From the NCBI GenBank assembly GCA_028875175.1, contig JAPPFO010000237.1:1-37471 (forward strand): DNA of 37,471 bases. The letters are read 5' to 3'. How positions within the stretch are numbered: the first letter of the stretch is position 1; every line of letters starts with the position of its first letter. Positions 16,878 through 26,009 of the stretch are shown in pieces. Under the pieces are notes generated by a model, which was not told the origin of the DNA, made no database searches, and was given only the letters and a program-made list of their open reading frames with translations. This DNA is from Chloroflexota bacterium. Lineage in GTDB: Bacteria; Chloroflexota; UBA11872. The translations under genes were made by a program, and so were the position numbers.

Positions 16878-18483
16878 GGCCTCCAAGTGGAGACGCGCGG
16901 GCCGCGGGTTGGTTCTGGCCGCGGCGCTGGCGCTGGGGTTCACGGTATTCGGCGGGGGCGATGCGGGACCCACGGAGCCTGCGGCGTCAGGCACGCTGCG
17001 GCTCGCGGCCAACGAGCCGCTGACCCTTGATCCGGTTCACGTGCGCGACACGGGCTCAGCCGAGTATGTGCAGGAGATCTTCGCCGGTCTCACGCGCATT
17101 GCGCCCGATTTGTCGGTCGAACCCGACCTGGCTTCGGGCTGGACCGTCAGCAGCGACGGCCTGACGTACACCTTCACCATTCGCCAGCAGGCGAGGTTTC
17201 ACGACGGTACCCCGTTGACCGCAACGGACGTCGTTTGGTCGTGGCGACGCGCCCTGGACCCGGACACCGGTTCGCTCTCGGGCCCCGTGTTCCTGGAAGA
17301 CATTGAGGGCGCGGCGGAGTACGCGGCGGGTGAGGCGGAGTCGGTCTCGGGGCTGCGGGTGCGCGGCACGCGGACGCTTGAGGTCGCGCTGACCACACCG
17401 CTGTCCTTCTTCCCGAGCAAGCTCAGCGCCGGCCCCACACTGGTTGTGGACCAACGCACCGTCGCGGCGGCCGGCGAGTGGTGGCGCTCGCCCAACGGTT
17501 CGGGGCCTTACCAACTCCTCGACTGGCGCCCGGAATCGCTGATCAGGCTGGGCCGGGCGGATACGGTGCCCTGGCGGGCGGGTGGACCGGCGGTCGTTGA
17601 GTTCCATCAGCTTGACGTCGGCGAGAATCTCTTGCTGTATGAGAACGACGAGCTTGACCTGATCTCAATCGGGGCGTCCGATCTGAACCGGTTTCGCGAC
17701 CCGAATGAACCGCGCAGCAGCCAATTGATCAGCACGCCCGACCTGGCGTTCCAATACCTTGGCTTCAACACGACGCTGGCGCCGTTCGACGACGTGCACG
17801 TGCGGCGAGCCCTGGCCCTGGCCACCGACCGGTCGTTCATCAATGAGGTCGTGCTGGCCGGAACACAGCGAGAGGCCAGGGGCGTCATTCCGCCGGGCTT
17901 GCCAGGTCACCGGGCGGACTTCGAAGGCCTGGCATTTGACCTGGACGCGGCGCAGGCTGAACTTGAGAAGTCGAGCTACGGCGGCGCCGACGCCCTGCCG
18001 CCCATCACCGTGGTAGCGCCGGGCGACGGCCTGTCAGGGAGTCCATTCGTGGAGCTCATCGTCGATCCGTGGCGTACCGAACTTGGCGTGGACGTGGTGA
18101 TCGAGGTGCGCTCTTTCGACGATCTCCTCACCTCGCTGGATGATCCGGACCACGATATCCAGGCGTTTTTCCTTGGGTGGTCGGCCGACTTCCCCGACGC
18201 CTTCAACTTCACCGGCGAGCTGTTCGGTTCCAACCGACCGGACAACTCGTGGCGCTATTCGGATGATGTCGTCGACAACCTCATTCAGCAGGCTCGGTCG
18301 GCCGCTACCGACGACGAGCGGCTGGCGCGCTATGGGGAGATTGAAAATCGAGTCATCGAGCAGGGGGTGCTCATTCCCCTGCTGTTCTTTGTATCGCACG
18401 AGCTGGTGCAGCCCTGGGTGGAAGGCTATGCCGGCCGCCCGATGACGCGAGAGTGGCTCACCGAGCTGACGATCGCCGGTTGA
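16870..18483 (+). CDS. family 5 extracellular solute-binding protein
   Basis: These proteins capture oligopeptides, nickel or other solutes for ABC import. The 537-residue product has an N-terminal hydrophobic export signal (about residues 8-27) without a lipobox Cys. The SBP_bac_5 fold begins LRLAANEPLTLDP and continues with FHDGTPLTATDVVWSWRRALDP, a segment highly typical of DppA/OppA proteins, then YLGFNTT and RRALALATDR. The start is GTG 16870, overlapping the Nudix stop by 8 nt, which implies translational coupling. No permease or ATPase gene adjoins it. It forms a tandem pair with the following paralogue. Substrate unknown. Confidence 0.88.
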   Translation: MPEASKWRRAGRGLVLAAALALGFTVFGGGDAGPTEPAASGTLRLAANEPLTLDPVHVRDTGSAEYVQEIFAGLTRIAPDLSVEPDLASGWTVSSDGLTYTFTIRQQARFHDGTPLTATDVVWSWRRALDPDTGSLSGPVFLEDIEGAAEYAAGEAESVSGLRVRGTRTLEVALTTPLSFFPSKLSAGPTLVVDQRTVAAAGEWWRSPNGSGPYQLLDWRPESLIRLGRADTVPWRAGGPAVVEFHQLDVGENLLLYENDELDLISIGASDLNRFRDPNEPRSSQLISTPDLAFQYLGFNTTLAPFDDVHVRRALALATDRSFINEVVLAGTQREARGVIPPGLPGHRADFEGLAFDLDAAQAELEKSSYGGADALPPITVVAPGDGLSGSPFVELIVDPWRTELGVDVVIEVRSFDDLLTSLDDPDHDIQAFFLGWSADFPDAFNFTGELFGSNRPDNSWRYSDDVVDNLIQQARSAATDDERLARYGEIENRVIEQGVLIPLLFFVSHELVQPWVEGYAGRPMTREWLTELTIAG

Positions 18484-18487
18484 ACCC

Positions 18488-20089
18488 ATGCCGCTGAACC
18501 GTCGGCGGTTTGTTGGCCTGGCCGGTAGCGGCGTTGCGCTTGCGGCCCTGGCGGCGTGCGAAGGACCGCTAACGCTCGAAGGCGACGACCAAGGCCAGCG
18601 CCTCGAACTGCTGCTGGACGAGCCCGCCACCATCGATCCGGCGCTGGTCGCGCAGCCGCAGGAGGCGACGGTTGCGGAGGCTCTGTTCGAGCCGCTCGTC
18701 CGCGTCGGCGAAGGCGGAGTGGCCCAACCAGCCGCCGCCGAATCGTGGCAGATCACGGACGCCGGGCATGCCTACCAGTTCAATCTTGCGGCCAGCGGCC
18801 GATGGACGTCGGGTGAGGCGGTCTCGTCCGACGATTTTGTCTGGTCCTGGCGGCGCAACCTGGCGCCGGAACTGGGCGCCACGTTTAACTACCTCCTGTT
18901 CCCGATCACGGGGGCGGAGAGCTATGCCGCTGGCGGCCGCAATCGCGACGAGCCGGAGATAGGCGCGCCGGACACGTCGACCCTGCGGGTGCACCTGAGA
19001 AGCTCCACGCCCGGATTCCTGGCGCGCGTGGCGACCTCGACGTTCGTTCCGCTGCCACGGGCGGAAATCGAGGGCACGGGGGCCTCTTGGACCGACCCGA
19101 TCCGGATTCGCAGCAACGGGCCGTACAAGCTGGCGCAGTGGGACCGCGGCTTGGGCATGACGCTGCATCGCAATACGGAATACGGCGGTTCGGCGCCGCC
19201 GGTGTTCAGCGACGTCGTGATTCGATTCCCGCGCTCCGCCGACTCGCGGCTACAGGACTTTCATGCAAGTCCGGCGCACGCCGCCAGCGTGAGCGGAGCG
19301 GACTACAGGTCGGCGATGGCCAACGCGGACCTGCGGCCGCAGGTGCGGCTGTTCGAGCGCGCGGGAACGTGGTTCATCGTGTTCAACACGCGCAAGGCGC
19401 CCTGGGACGCGGCAGCCGTGCGGCGCGCGCTATCGCTGGCGCTCGACCGCGAGGCGTTGACCGCGGCCGTGTTCGACCAGCCCACGCTGCCGGCGCAGCG
19501 GCTGACACCCGGGAGCATCCTGGCGGCCGAGCCGGGCGGCGCGCCGAACGTCGACGAGGCGCGGGCCCTGCTGGCGAGCGCCGGGTTTCCCAACGGTGAA
19601 GGTCTCCCGCCCCTGCGTTTCACCTACCACCGCACGGACCAGTGGGATCGGCTGGCCGCCGAACTGACCCGAATATGGGACGACACGCTGGGCGTGGTGG
19701 TGCAGCCGGACGTGCGCGAGTGGCGCGACTTTCTGGACTTCTCGAACGCGCCCGGCGACTTTGACGCCTATCGCGCCGGCTGGACTTCGGAATACCGCCA
19801 CCCCGCCAACTGGCTGGATGACCTGTGGCGTTCCGACATGGACTTCTTCCGCACGGGCTGGGCCAACAGCGCGTTTGACCAACACCTGGCCACGGCAGCC
19901 GCGACAACGGACCAGGAGGCCCAGCGGGAGGCCTACGCGGCCGCCGACGCCGTGCTGGAATCCGAGGCGCCGGCAATCGCCATAGGCAGCCACGCCTCAG
20001 CCTTCCTGCTGAAGCCTGACGTGACGGGGTTTGGAATCGACCCGGTGAGCGGCGCGATCGACCTGGCGCAGGTTTCACTCAACGCCTAG
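18488..20089 (+). CDS. family 5 solute-binding lipoprotein, Tat-type signal
   Basis: The 533-residue product is a paralogue of the upstream gene. Its signal has twin arginines in NRRRFVGL (4-11), a hydrophobic core and a lipobox LAAC with Cys24, so it is probably exported folded by Tat and lipid-anchored. The body shows SSDDFVWSWRRNLAPELGA, RSNGPYKLAQW and RRALSLALDREALT, all typical of DppA/OppA proteins. It begins 4 nt after the previous stop. As with its partner, no transporter membrane subunits lie nearby, so either both use components encoded elsewhere or they have a non-transport role. Which solute is bound cannot be read from sequence. Confidence 0.88.
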   Translation: MPLNRRRFVGLAGSGVALAALAACEGPLTLEGDDQGQRLELLLDEPATIDPALVAQPQEATVAEALFEPLVRVGEGGVAQPAAAESWQITDAGHAYQFNLAASGRWTSGEAVSSDDFVWSWRRNLAPELGATFNYLLFPITGAESYAAGGRNRDEPEIGAPDTSTLRVHLRSSTPGFLARVATSTFVPLPRAEIEGTGASWTDPIRIRSNGPYKLAQWDRGLGMTLHRNTEYGGSAPPVFSDVVIRFPRSADSRLQDFHASPAHAASVSGADYRSAMANADLRPQVRLFERAGTWFIVFNTRKAPWDAAAVRRALSLALDREALTAAVFDQPTLPAQRLTPGSILAAEPGGAPNVDEARALLASAGFPNGEGLPPLRFTYHRTDQWDRLAAELTRIWDDTLGVVVQPDVREWRDFLDFSNAPGDFDAYRAGWTSEYRHPANWLDDLWRSDMDFFRTGWANSAFDQHLATAAATTDQEAQREAYAAADAVLESEAPAIAIGSHASAFLLKPDVTGFGIDPVSGAIDLAQVSLNA

Positions 20090-20113
20090 GCGATCGCGTC
20101 CGCGGCACGCGGC

Positions 20114-20956
20114 TCAGCGCTCGATCGGCTGTCCGATCATCGAGCCCCACTCCGTCCAGGAGCCGTCGTAGTTGCGGACGTTGCCGACGCCCAGCAACTC
20201 GTGCAGCGCGAACCAGGTGTGGGCGGAGCGCTCGCCGATGCGGCAGTAGGTGATGACGGGTGCATCGCCCGTAGCGCCGAGCGGACCATAAATCTCCAGC
20301 AACTCGTCGGCCGACTTGAATGTTCCATCGGCCTCGTTGACGGCGGTTAGCCAGGGCACGTTGTCGGCGCCGGGAATGTGGCCGCCGCGCTGTGACAGTT
20401 CCTGGAGGCCCGGCGGAGCCAGGATCTCGCCGGTGAACTCAGCGGGCGAACGCACGTCCACCAGCACGGTGGAGCCGTCGTCAAGCGCGGCGCGGACATC
20501 CGGCTGCAAGACACGCAACGACGGGTCGGCCTCACCGGCCTCGTAGGTGGTGGACTCGACGACGGTCTCGTCGGTGGTCAACTCGCGGCCTTCCTGCTCC
20601 CACTTGAGCCGGCCGCCGTTCATCAGGCTCACGCGCTCGTGGCCGCCCATCTTGAACTGCCAGTAGGCGAAGGCGGCGAACCAGTTGTTGTTGTCGCCGT
20701 ACAGAATGACGTGGGTGTCGGCGGCGATGCCGGAGCTTTCGAGCAGCTCCTTCCACTGTTCCGGCGAGGCAATGTCGCGCCGGATGCCGTCGGAAAGCTG
20801 GGTCTCCCAATTCCAACCCACGGCGCCGGGAATGTGCCCGGAGTCGTACGAGGACGTGTCGACATCCACCTCGACCAGTCGGACGTCATCGTCGCCGCCA
20901 TGGGCAGCGACCCAGTCGGTGTCGACGAGGGTGTCTGGATTCACATATTCGGCCAT
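20114..20956 (-). CDS. sseA: two-domain rhodanese (thiosulfate sulfurtransferase)
   Basis: Rhodaneses move sulfane sulfur from thiosulfate or mercaptopyruvate to thiol or cyanide acceptors. The 280-residue product has the tandem arrangement: an inactive N-terminal domain (about 1-130; DSGHIPGAVGW, 38-48) and a catalytic C-terminal domain (about 145-280) with GGHIPGADNVPW (191-202) and the active loop CRIGERS (238-244), Cys238 being the persulfide carrier. A basic CRxGxRS-like loop points to thiosulfate rather than mercaptopyruvate use. There is no signal peptide, so it is cytoplasmic. It is convergent with the solute-binding gene and divergent from the beta-propeller gene. Confidence 0.9.
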   Translation of the reverse strand: MAEYVNPDTLVDTDWVAAHGGDDDVRLVEVDVDTSSYDSGHIPGAVGWNWETQLSDGIRRDIASPEQWKELLESSGIAADTHVILYGDNNNWFAAFAYWQFKMGGHERVSLMNGGRLKWEQEGRELTTDETVVESTTYEAGEADPSLRVLQPDVRAALDDGSTVLVDVRSPAEFTGEILAPPGLQELSQRGGHIPGADNVPWLTAVNEADGTFKSADELLEIYGPLGATGDAPVITYCRIGERSAHTWFALHELLGVGNVRNYDGSWTEWGSMIGQPIER

Positions 20957-21057
20957 TGAGGCTACCTACCTGGGATTGCTGACTCGCCCGCGCGGATGCG
21001 GGGCCAATTCTTGCACGAAATCGAATCCGTATTACATTCGCGTTCGCGCGAGTGGGC

Positions 21058-21063
21058 TACAGT
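21058..21063 (+). promoter_or_regulatory. candidate -10 hexamer TACAGT
   Basis: TACAGT, preceded by C, lies 33 nt before the ATG at 21097, matching the other TAnnnT sites. TTGCAC at 21011-21016 is too far for a -35 of this hexamer but could pair with TACATT at 21033-21038. Confidence 0.4.
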
Positions 21064-21096
21064 GCCCGCCGCCACCTCCACGGTCAATGTCGCCCC

Positions 21097-22674
21097 ATGC
21101 CCTCTAGCGCCCGTCGCCAGCGCAGCATTCGGGGCGCGCTGCTGGCGCTGGCGCTCCTGGGCGGGGTGTTTCTTGCCCCAGCCCGGTTTGCGCAGGCGGA
21201 ATCGCCGGCGGATTGGGCTAGCGCCCAGGGCTGGTTCTATACGCAGGCCGGACCGGGCGACGGTCTCGGTTTCGAAGTGACGGATGCGGACGACATCCCG
21301 TTCTGGACGTTCTTTCAGTCCGCCGGTGGGGTTCGGCAGCTTGGCTACCCACTTTCCAATCGCTGGTCGGAGGGTCCGCTGACCTTCCAGGCGTTTCAGA
21401 AGGCCGTTCTTCAATGGACGCTGGCCGACGGGGTGACGTTGCTGAACGTCTATGACCAACTCAGCCAGGCCGGGCGGGACCCCTGGTTGAGAACCGCGCG
21501 CGGCATTCCGGTTCCGCCGGACGCAGGGGAAGCGGACGGGCGTGCGTTTGACGAAGTCTTAGCGGAACGCCTGGAGATGCTGAAGCGTTATCCGGAGATC
21601 GAGCGCCGCTGGTTTCGCAATGACCGCTGGCTGGATGCCTATGGCCTGCCGGTGGTCGTCGAAGACCGGGGCGACCTTGTGGTACTGCGGGCGCAGCGCG
21701 CGGTGTTCCGGCTGTGGCGCCCTGACTCCGAAGCGGCGGTCAGCCCGCCCAATGTCCTCATTGCTCACAGCGGATTGGACTACCGGGACGGCGGCCTGAT
21801 TCCGGCCGAGGCGACGGCCGCAATCCCCGATCCGAACCTGGCCGGAACGACGGGGCTGCTGGCGTTCCTGAGCAACCGCAGCGGGGCGTGGAATCTTTGG
21901 TCGATGACCCCAACGGGAACCGAGCTCACGCAGCTCACGCAGTCGGGAGGCCTGACCAGCCGCCCGAACTGGTCGCCCGACGGTCGGCGGATTGCGTACG
22001 CCGCGTTTGCGAGCGGGGGGTACCAGGTCTTTGTGGCGGACAGCGACGGTGGGAACCCACAGCAACTGACGAACACCACCGCCACGGACTGGGAGGCCTG
22101 GTGGTCGCCGGATGGCGAGCGCCTGGTGTTTGCCAGCACACGCAGCGGCGAGAGTGAGATTTACACCATGTTCGCGGACGGCTCCGACCAGCGGATTATT
22201 GGGGATCAAGCCGGGTTTCTCTGCTACCCCGCATGGTCGCCAGACGGCACGCAACTGATCTTTGCCAGCGGCTCCGACATCGTGACGGTGGACCTTGCCA
22301 ATCCTTTGCGGACGCGCTCGGTGATCAGCAGCGGGCGCGATCCTTCGTTTTCCCCGGACGGCACGCTGATTACCTTTGCGCGCTGGGTGGGCGACGCGTT
22401 TGATGTGTTTGTGGCGGACGCGGACGGGTCGAACGAGATACGGCTGACCACGCACCCGGCGCCTGACTGGAATCCGGTGTTTTCGCCGGACGGCGCGAAA
22501 ATCGCCTTTGCGAGCTACCGGGACGCCAACTGGGAGATCTATACCGTTCGGGTCGACGGGACGGACCTGCAGCGGATTACGAACAACCCGGCGTCGGACT
22601 ACCTGCCGGCCTGGGGAAGTGCCCTAGACGCCACCCTGCAAACGCGAGCGGGCAGCGGCAGCCGCCCCAAGTAG
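21097..22674 (+). CDS. secreted TolB-like beta-propeller protein
   Basis: The 525-residue product has a Sec signal peptide (hydrophobic core about 12-28, cleavage probably after AQA, residue 34). An N-terminal module (35-235) has GYPLSNRW and QAFQKAVLQW followed by NVYDQL, a pattern I associate with Chloroflexota exoproteins. The C-terminal half carries at least five PD40/WD40-like blades of the form W-SPDG-x-x-I-x-F-A-S (for example NWSPDGRRIAYAA, AWSPDGTQLIFAS). Such propellers bind proteins or ligands; this one lacks the Tol-Pal context and its role is unknown. The start is ATG 21097 rather than 45 nt earlier, because the signal peptide then has normal length. Its 3' end overlaps the convergent ROK gene by 51 nt. 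Confidence 0.85.
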   Translation: MPSSARRQRSIRGALLALALLGGVFLAPARFAQAESPADWASAQGWFYTQAGPGDGLGFEVTDADDIPFWTFFQSAGGVRQLGYPLSNRWSEGPLTFQAFQKAVLQWTLADGVTLLNVYDQLSQAGRDPWLRTARGIPVPPDAGEADGRAFDEVLAERLEMLKRYPEIERRWFRNDRWLDAYGLPVVVEDRGDLVVLRAQRAVFRLWRPDSEAAVSPPNVLIAHSGLDYRDGGLIPAEATAAIPDPNLAGTTGLLAFLSNRSGAWNLWSMTPTGTELTQLTQSGGLTSRPNWSPDGRRIAYAAFASGGYQVFVADSDGGNPQQLTNTTATDWEAWWSPDGERLVFASTRSGESEIYTMFADGSDQRIIGDQAGFLCYPAWSPDGTQLIFASGSDIVTVDLANPLRTRSVISSGRDPSFSPDGTLITFARWVGDAFDVFVADADGSNEIRLTTHPAPDWNPVFSPDGAKIAFASYRDANWEIYTVRVDGTDLQRITNNPASDYLPAWGSALDATLQTRAGSGSRPK

Positions 22675-23592
22675 ACCCACGTTTTCGCCCAGCGACCAGG
22701 GTTCGAGCCGCAGGTTGGGCGCGGTGCTCTCCAGGAGATGCTGGCGGACCGTAGCCCGGAGCGGATCGAACAGGAGGTCGCCGGCGTTGGCGATTCCGCC
22801 GCCGATGACCACCGTGTCCAGGTTGACGAGGTGGGCGACGTTGACGATGCCAAAGCCGACGGCGCGTCCGGCGCGGGCCAGGGCCTCGGTCGCCAATTCG
22901 TCGCCTCGTTGCGCGGCCTCAACGACGTCGCGGCCGGAAGGGTCGGTCTGTCCGCCGAGACTGCTGGAGCGGCCTTCGGCGATTCGGTCTGCGACCCAGG
23001 CGGCAATGTCAGGACCGGCGGCGAGGGCCTCGATGCACCCGCGATTGCCGCAATCACAGAGCGGACCGTCAAAGTCGACCGTCATGTGGCCGAACTCGCC
23101 GGCGCTGCCGTAGGCGCCGTGCCAGAGCTCACCGTCCAATATCAGGCCGCCGCCCACGCCAGTACTGACGGTGATATAGAGCATGTTCCGGGAGCCCTGG
23201 GCGACTCCGTACTGGTTCTCGGCCAGCGCGGCGGCGTTGGCGTCGTTCTCGAGGAACGCCGGAAGGCCAACGGCATCGCCGATTCGCGCCGCCAGCGGGA
23301 CTTCCTTCCAGCCCGGCAGGTTGGGCGCCTCGTGAATGACGCCGGTGGCCCAGTCGAGCGGCCCCGGGGCGCCGATTCCGACGGCTGCGAGCTCCGAGAC
23401 GTCAACGGACGCCCGCGCCAGCGAGTCATGCAGCACGCCAACGATGCGGTCGATTACCGCGTCCGGCCCCTGAGACGCCTCCGTGGCACCGGCCACGAAG
23501 CCCGCAATGCCGCCGTTCCCGTCAACGACGGCCGCGCGCACGCTGGTCCCGCCAAGATCGATTGCGCCGACCGGCCTGGACACATCAGGCAT
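22624..23592 (-). CDS. ROK-family sugar kinase, glucokinase-like
   Basis: ROK kinases phosphorylate glucose and related hexoses or amino sugars. The 322-residue product has the phosphate-binding DLGGT (12-16), catalytic-region ENDANA (115-120), STGVGGG (143-149), the ExGH motif EFGH (166-169) and the zinc site CDCGNRGC (179-186) followed by IEA. No DNA-binding helix-turn-helix precedes the kinase, so it is an enzyme rather than a repressor. The ATG at 23592 overlaps the MFS gene's stop by 8 nt, implying coupling. Glucose is the likeliest substrate, which would link to Pgi and Zwf; this is inference. Confidence 0.9.
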   Translation of the reverse strand: MPDVSRPVGAIDLGGTSVRAAVVDGNGGIAGFVAGATEASQGPDAVIDRIVGVLHDSLARASVDVSELAAVGIGAPGPLDWATGVIHEAPNLPGWKEVPLAARIGDAVGLPAFLENDANAAALAENQYGVAQGSRNMLYITVSTGVGGGLILDGELWHGAYGSAGEFGHMTVDFDGPLCDCGNRGCIEALAAGPDIAAWVADRIAEGRSSSLGGQTDPSGRDVVEAAQRGDELATEALARAGRAVGFGIVNVAHLVNLDTVVIGGGIANAGDLLFDPLRATVRQHLLESTAPNLRLEPWSLGENVGLLGAAAAARSRLQGGV

Positions 23593-24775
23593 CGATCGAG
23601 CCCTTGACCGGCGGCGCCGCGAGACTGTCCGGCTCGCGTGCGCTTCTACGTCGCAGCGCCTGGACGATTTCGAACAGCACCATGGCCGCGAAGATGAAGA
23701 CCGGCGCCAGCAGCATGCCACCTCGGGGGCCGGCGGCGTCCGACGCGGTTCCGATCATGGGCGCGAGCAGCGCGCCGCCAACGCTGGCCATGGCCGCGAG
23801 GCCCCCGGCAAGGGATCCGGCCATTTCCGGCCGAAGACGCAGGCCGATTCCCAGTGCAGTTGGAAAGACGCCCCCGACCGTTGCGCCCGTCAGGACGAAG
23901 CCCAGCACAGCCAGCGGCGCGGAATTCGCCAGCGCCGCCAATCCCGACATGCCGAATGCGAGCGCGAGCGACCAGCGAACGATGCTCGACGCACGCCAGG
24001 TGCCCACGAGACGGGCCACGACCAATCGCCCGAGCAAGACTCCAATCCAGAACGTCGTCACGGAAGCGGCCGCGGCAGCTCGCGGGATTCCCTGCACGCG
24101 TTCCATGAACGCCGCACCGAAGTCACCGAACGCGATTTCGACCCCGACGTACAGCATCAGGACCAGTCCAAGCAGAATCGACACCGGCGAGCCAAGCGCT
24201 CTGACTACGCCGCGAACGGGGGGAACGGCGCCAGTACGCGGCGGGTAGGACAAGCGCATGAACATGAGGCCGCTGGTGGCAAACCAGACGGCCACGACCA
24301 CGTAGGCCACTCGCCAGCTGGCAAACGCCGCAAGGCAGATTGCCACGAGTGGCGGCGCCACGATGGCCCCGAGGGCGAACGCGGTGTTGAACAGGTTGAG
24401 GTCGCGCGTGCTGCGCTCGCGGGCCAGGTCGGCGACGAGCGCTGTTGCGGCCGCCAGGCCCGGACCGAACCCGGCGCCAATCAGAAACCCCGCCGCCAGC
24501 AGGGAGCCGAACGTGGGGCTGGCGGCAAACCAGAACATGGCCAGGGCCGTTCCAAGCGCCGACGGGACCATCACCGCTCGGCGACCAAAGCGGTCAGACA
24601 CCGCACCGCCAGCCAGCGACCCGGCAATGAAGCCGACGGAGATAACGGTTATGACCACGCTGATCTGGCTATACGTGATGCCGAAGTCTTCGCTGATCGA
24701 TTCGAGTGACGGGCCAAAAACGCTGATGGCTGCGCCGCCGGCGGCGTAGAACCACATGCTGGCCGCGAGGATCAT
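23585..24775 (-). CDS. MFS transporter, first of a tandem pair
   Basis: The 396-residue product has about twelve hydrophobic segments and the loop 2-3 signature GGAVSDRFGRR, typical of the major facilitator superfamily, so it is a proton-coupled or facilitated carrier of a small solute. It resembles its upstream neighbour (PSLESISEDFG against PSLEAVRADLN; SDRFGRR against ADRLGRR), consistent with tandem duplication. ATG 24775 starts the first helix; the open frame extends further upstream with no likely signal. Its stop overlaps the ROK kinase start. Substrate unknown; the sugar kinase and LarA-like protein suggest a sugar or sugar acid. Confidence 0.87.
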   Translation of the reverse strand: MILAASMWFYAAGGAAISVFGPSLESISEDFGITYSQISVVITVISVGFIAGSLAGGAVSDRFGRRAVMVPSALGTALAMFWFAASPTFGSLLAAGFLIGAGFGPGLAAATALVADLARERSTRDLNLFNTAFALGAIVAPPLVAICLAAFASWRVAYVVVAVWFATSGLMFMRLSYPPRTGAVPPVRGVVRALGSPVSILLGLVLMLYVGVEIAFGDFGAAFMERVQGIPRAAAAASVTTFWIGVLLGRLVVARLVGTWRASSIVRWSLALAFGMSGLAALANSAPLAVLGFVLTGATVGGVFPTALGIGLRLRPEMAGSLAGGLAAMASVGGALLAPMIGTASDAAGPRGGMLLAPVFIFAAMVLFEIVQALRRRSAREPDSLAAPPVKGSIDA

Positions 24776-24809
24776 GGTGCGTGCCCGACCGCCGACGATC
24801 TGGTGGCCG

Positions 24810-25976
24810 TCAACTTCGTAACTCGGCCGTGTGCAGCCGGCGCGCCAGCAGCAATAGGAGAAAGGCAATGCCAAGCGTGACCGGCATAAGAGCCACCGCC
24901 GCACGCACAGACTGCGCGTCCGCAACGGCGCCTGCCGCCAGCGAGAGACCGGCGAACCCCGCGCCCCCCATGGCGAGCATGAAGCCGGCGATCATGCCGG
25001 CCGCCGACGGTCGGTAACGCACCCCAATCCCGACCACCGTGGTAAAGACCGGTCCGGCCGCCAATCCGGCGAGCACGGCGGCGGCGAGGATTGCCAGGGG
25101 CTGGGAAACTCCGGCAACGATGGCCGCGAAGAGAAGCGAAAGACCCAGACTTCCAAGAGCCAGGTTGTAGGGCTGCACTCGCAGCGCCAGCCATGCGCCA
25201 ATGATCCGCCCGAGCGATATGCCGAACCAGAAGGCTGCGACCAGGGTGGCCGCGGCCGGGCGCGAGAATCCATGGTCGGCCTCCAGGTACGCGGCCAGGA
25301 ACCCGCCGAGGCCGAGTTGCATGCTGAAGTAGCCGACGACGACACAGCCGAGCAGGATCGGCACGGGACGCAGGACGGCGGAGACCAGGGCGCCACCTTT
25401 GGCGCGAAGCTCGGAAGCGGCCGGAATGCGTGCCGACAGCAGCATGATCGACGTCAGCATGACCAACAGCGCCGCGGTGAGATAGCCGCCGCGCCAGCCG
25501 ATCGGCGTTTGCAGCAGTGCGCCGACCAGCGGCGGCGCCGTAAGCGCGCCCAAGCCAAAGGGCATCTGCGAGATCGTCATGGCGCGGCCGGTTGCGTCGC
25601 CCGCAACGTCTGAGATGGTGGCCATGAGCGGGGCCTCCGTCAGCCCAAATCCAAAGCCGTTCAGGCAGGCGCCAAGCAGCAACACTTCCAGCGCCGGCGA
25701 GAAGCCGGACGTCAGCAACCCGATTGCAAAGAGGGTCACGCCGGTGGTAAGCGTGAAGCGACGGCCGAGCCGATCCGCCACCAACCCGCCGACAATCGTG
25801 CCGGTTGCGTACGAAGTCGCGGGAACGATCAACGTCAGGACCACCAGCACATAGGAGAGGTTGAGGTCGGCGCGCACCGCCTCGAGCGATGGACCTGGAA
25901 TCGCCAGCACGAGGCCGACGGTGAAATAGAACGGCATGGAGCGTGGGACGACCGAGCGCCGCCCGCCGATGGTCAT
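24810..25976 (-). CDS. MFS transporter, second of a tandem pair
   Basis: This 388-residue protein has about twelve hydrophobic segments and the MFS loop signature GGLVADRLGRR. It starts 33 nt after the LarA-like gene and ends 34 nt before the other MFS gene, so the four genes look like one operon. Residues 1-15 precede the first helix. I cannot tell whether the two carriers move different solutes or work together; heteromeric MFS pairs are rare but known. Confidence 0.87.
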   Translation of the reverse strand: MTIGGRRSVVPRSMPFYFTVGLVLAIPGPSLEAVRADLNLSYVLVVLTLIVPATSYATGTIVGGLVADRLGRRFTLTTGVTLFAIGLLTSGFSPALEVLLLGACLNGFGFGLTEAPLMATISDVAGDATGRAMTISQMPFGLGALTAPPLVGALLQTPIGWRGGYLTAALLVMLTSIMLLSARIPAASELRAKGGALVSAVLRPVPILLGCVVVGYFSMQLGLGGFLAAYLEADHGFSRPAAATLVAAFWFGISLGRIIGAWLALRVQPYNLALGSLGLSLLFAAIVAGVSQPLAILAAAVLAGLAAGPVFTTVVGIGVRYRPSAAGMIAGFMLAMGGAGFAGLSLAAGAVADAQSVRAAVALMPVTLGIAFLLLLLARRLHTAELRS

Positions 25977-26009
25977 GCGCGAGCCAGGCGCCAGTCTTTC
26001 CGCGGGCGG

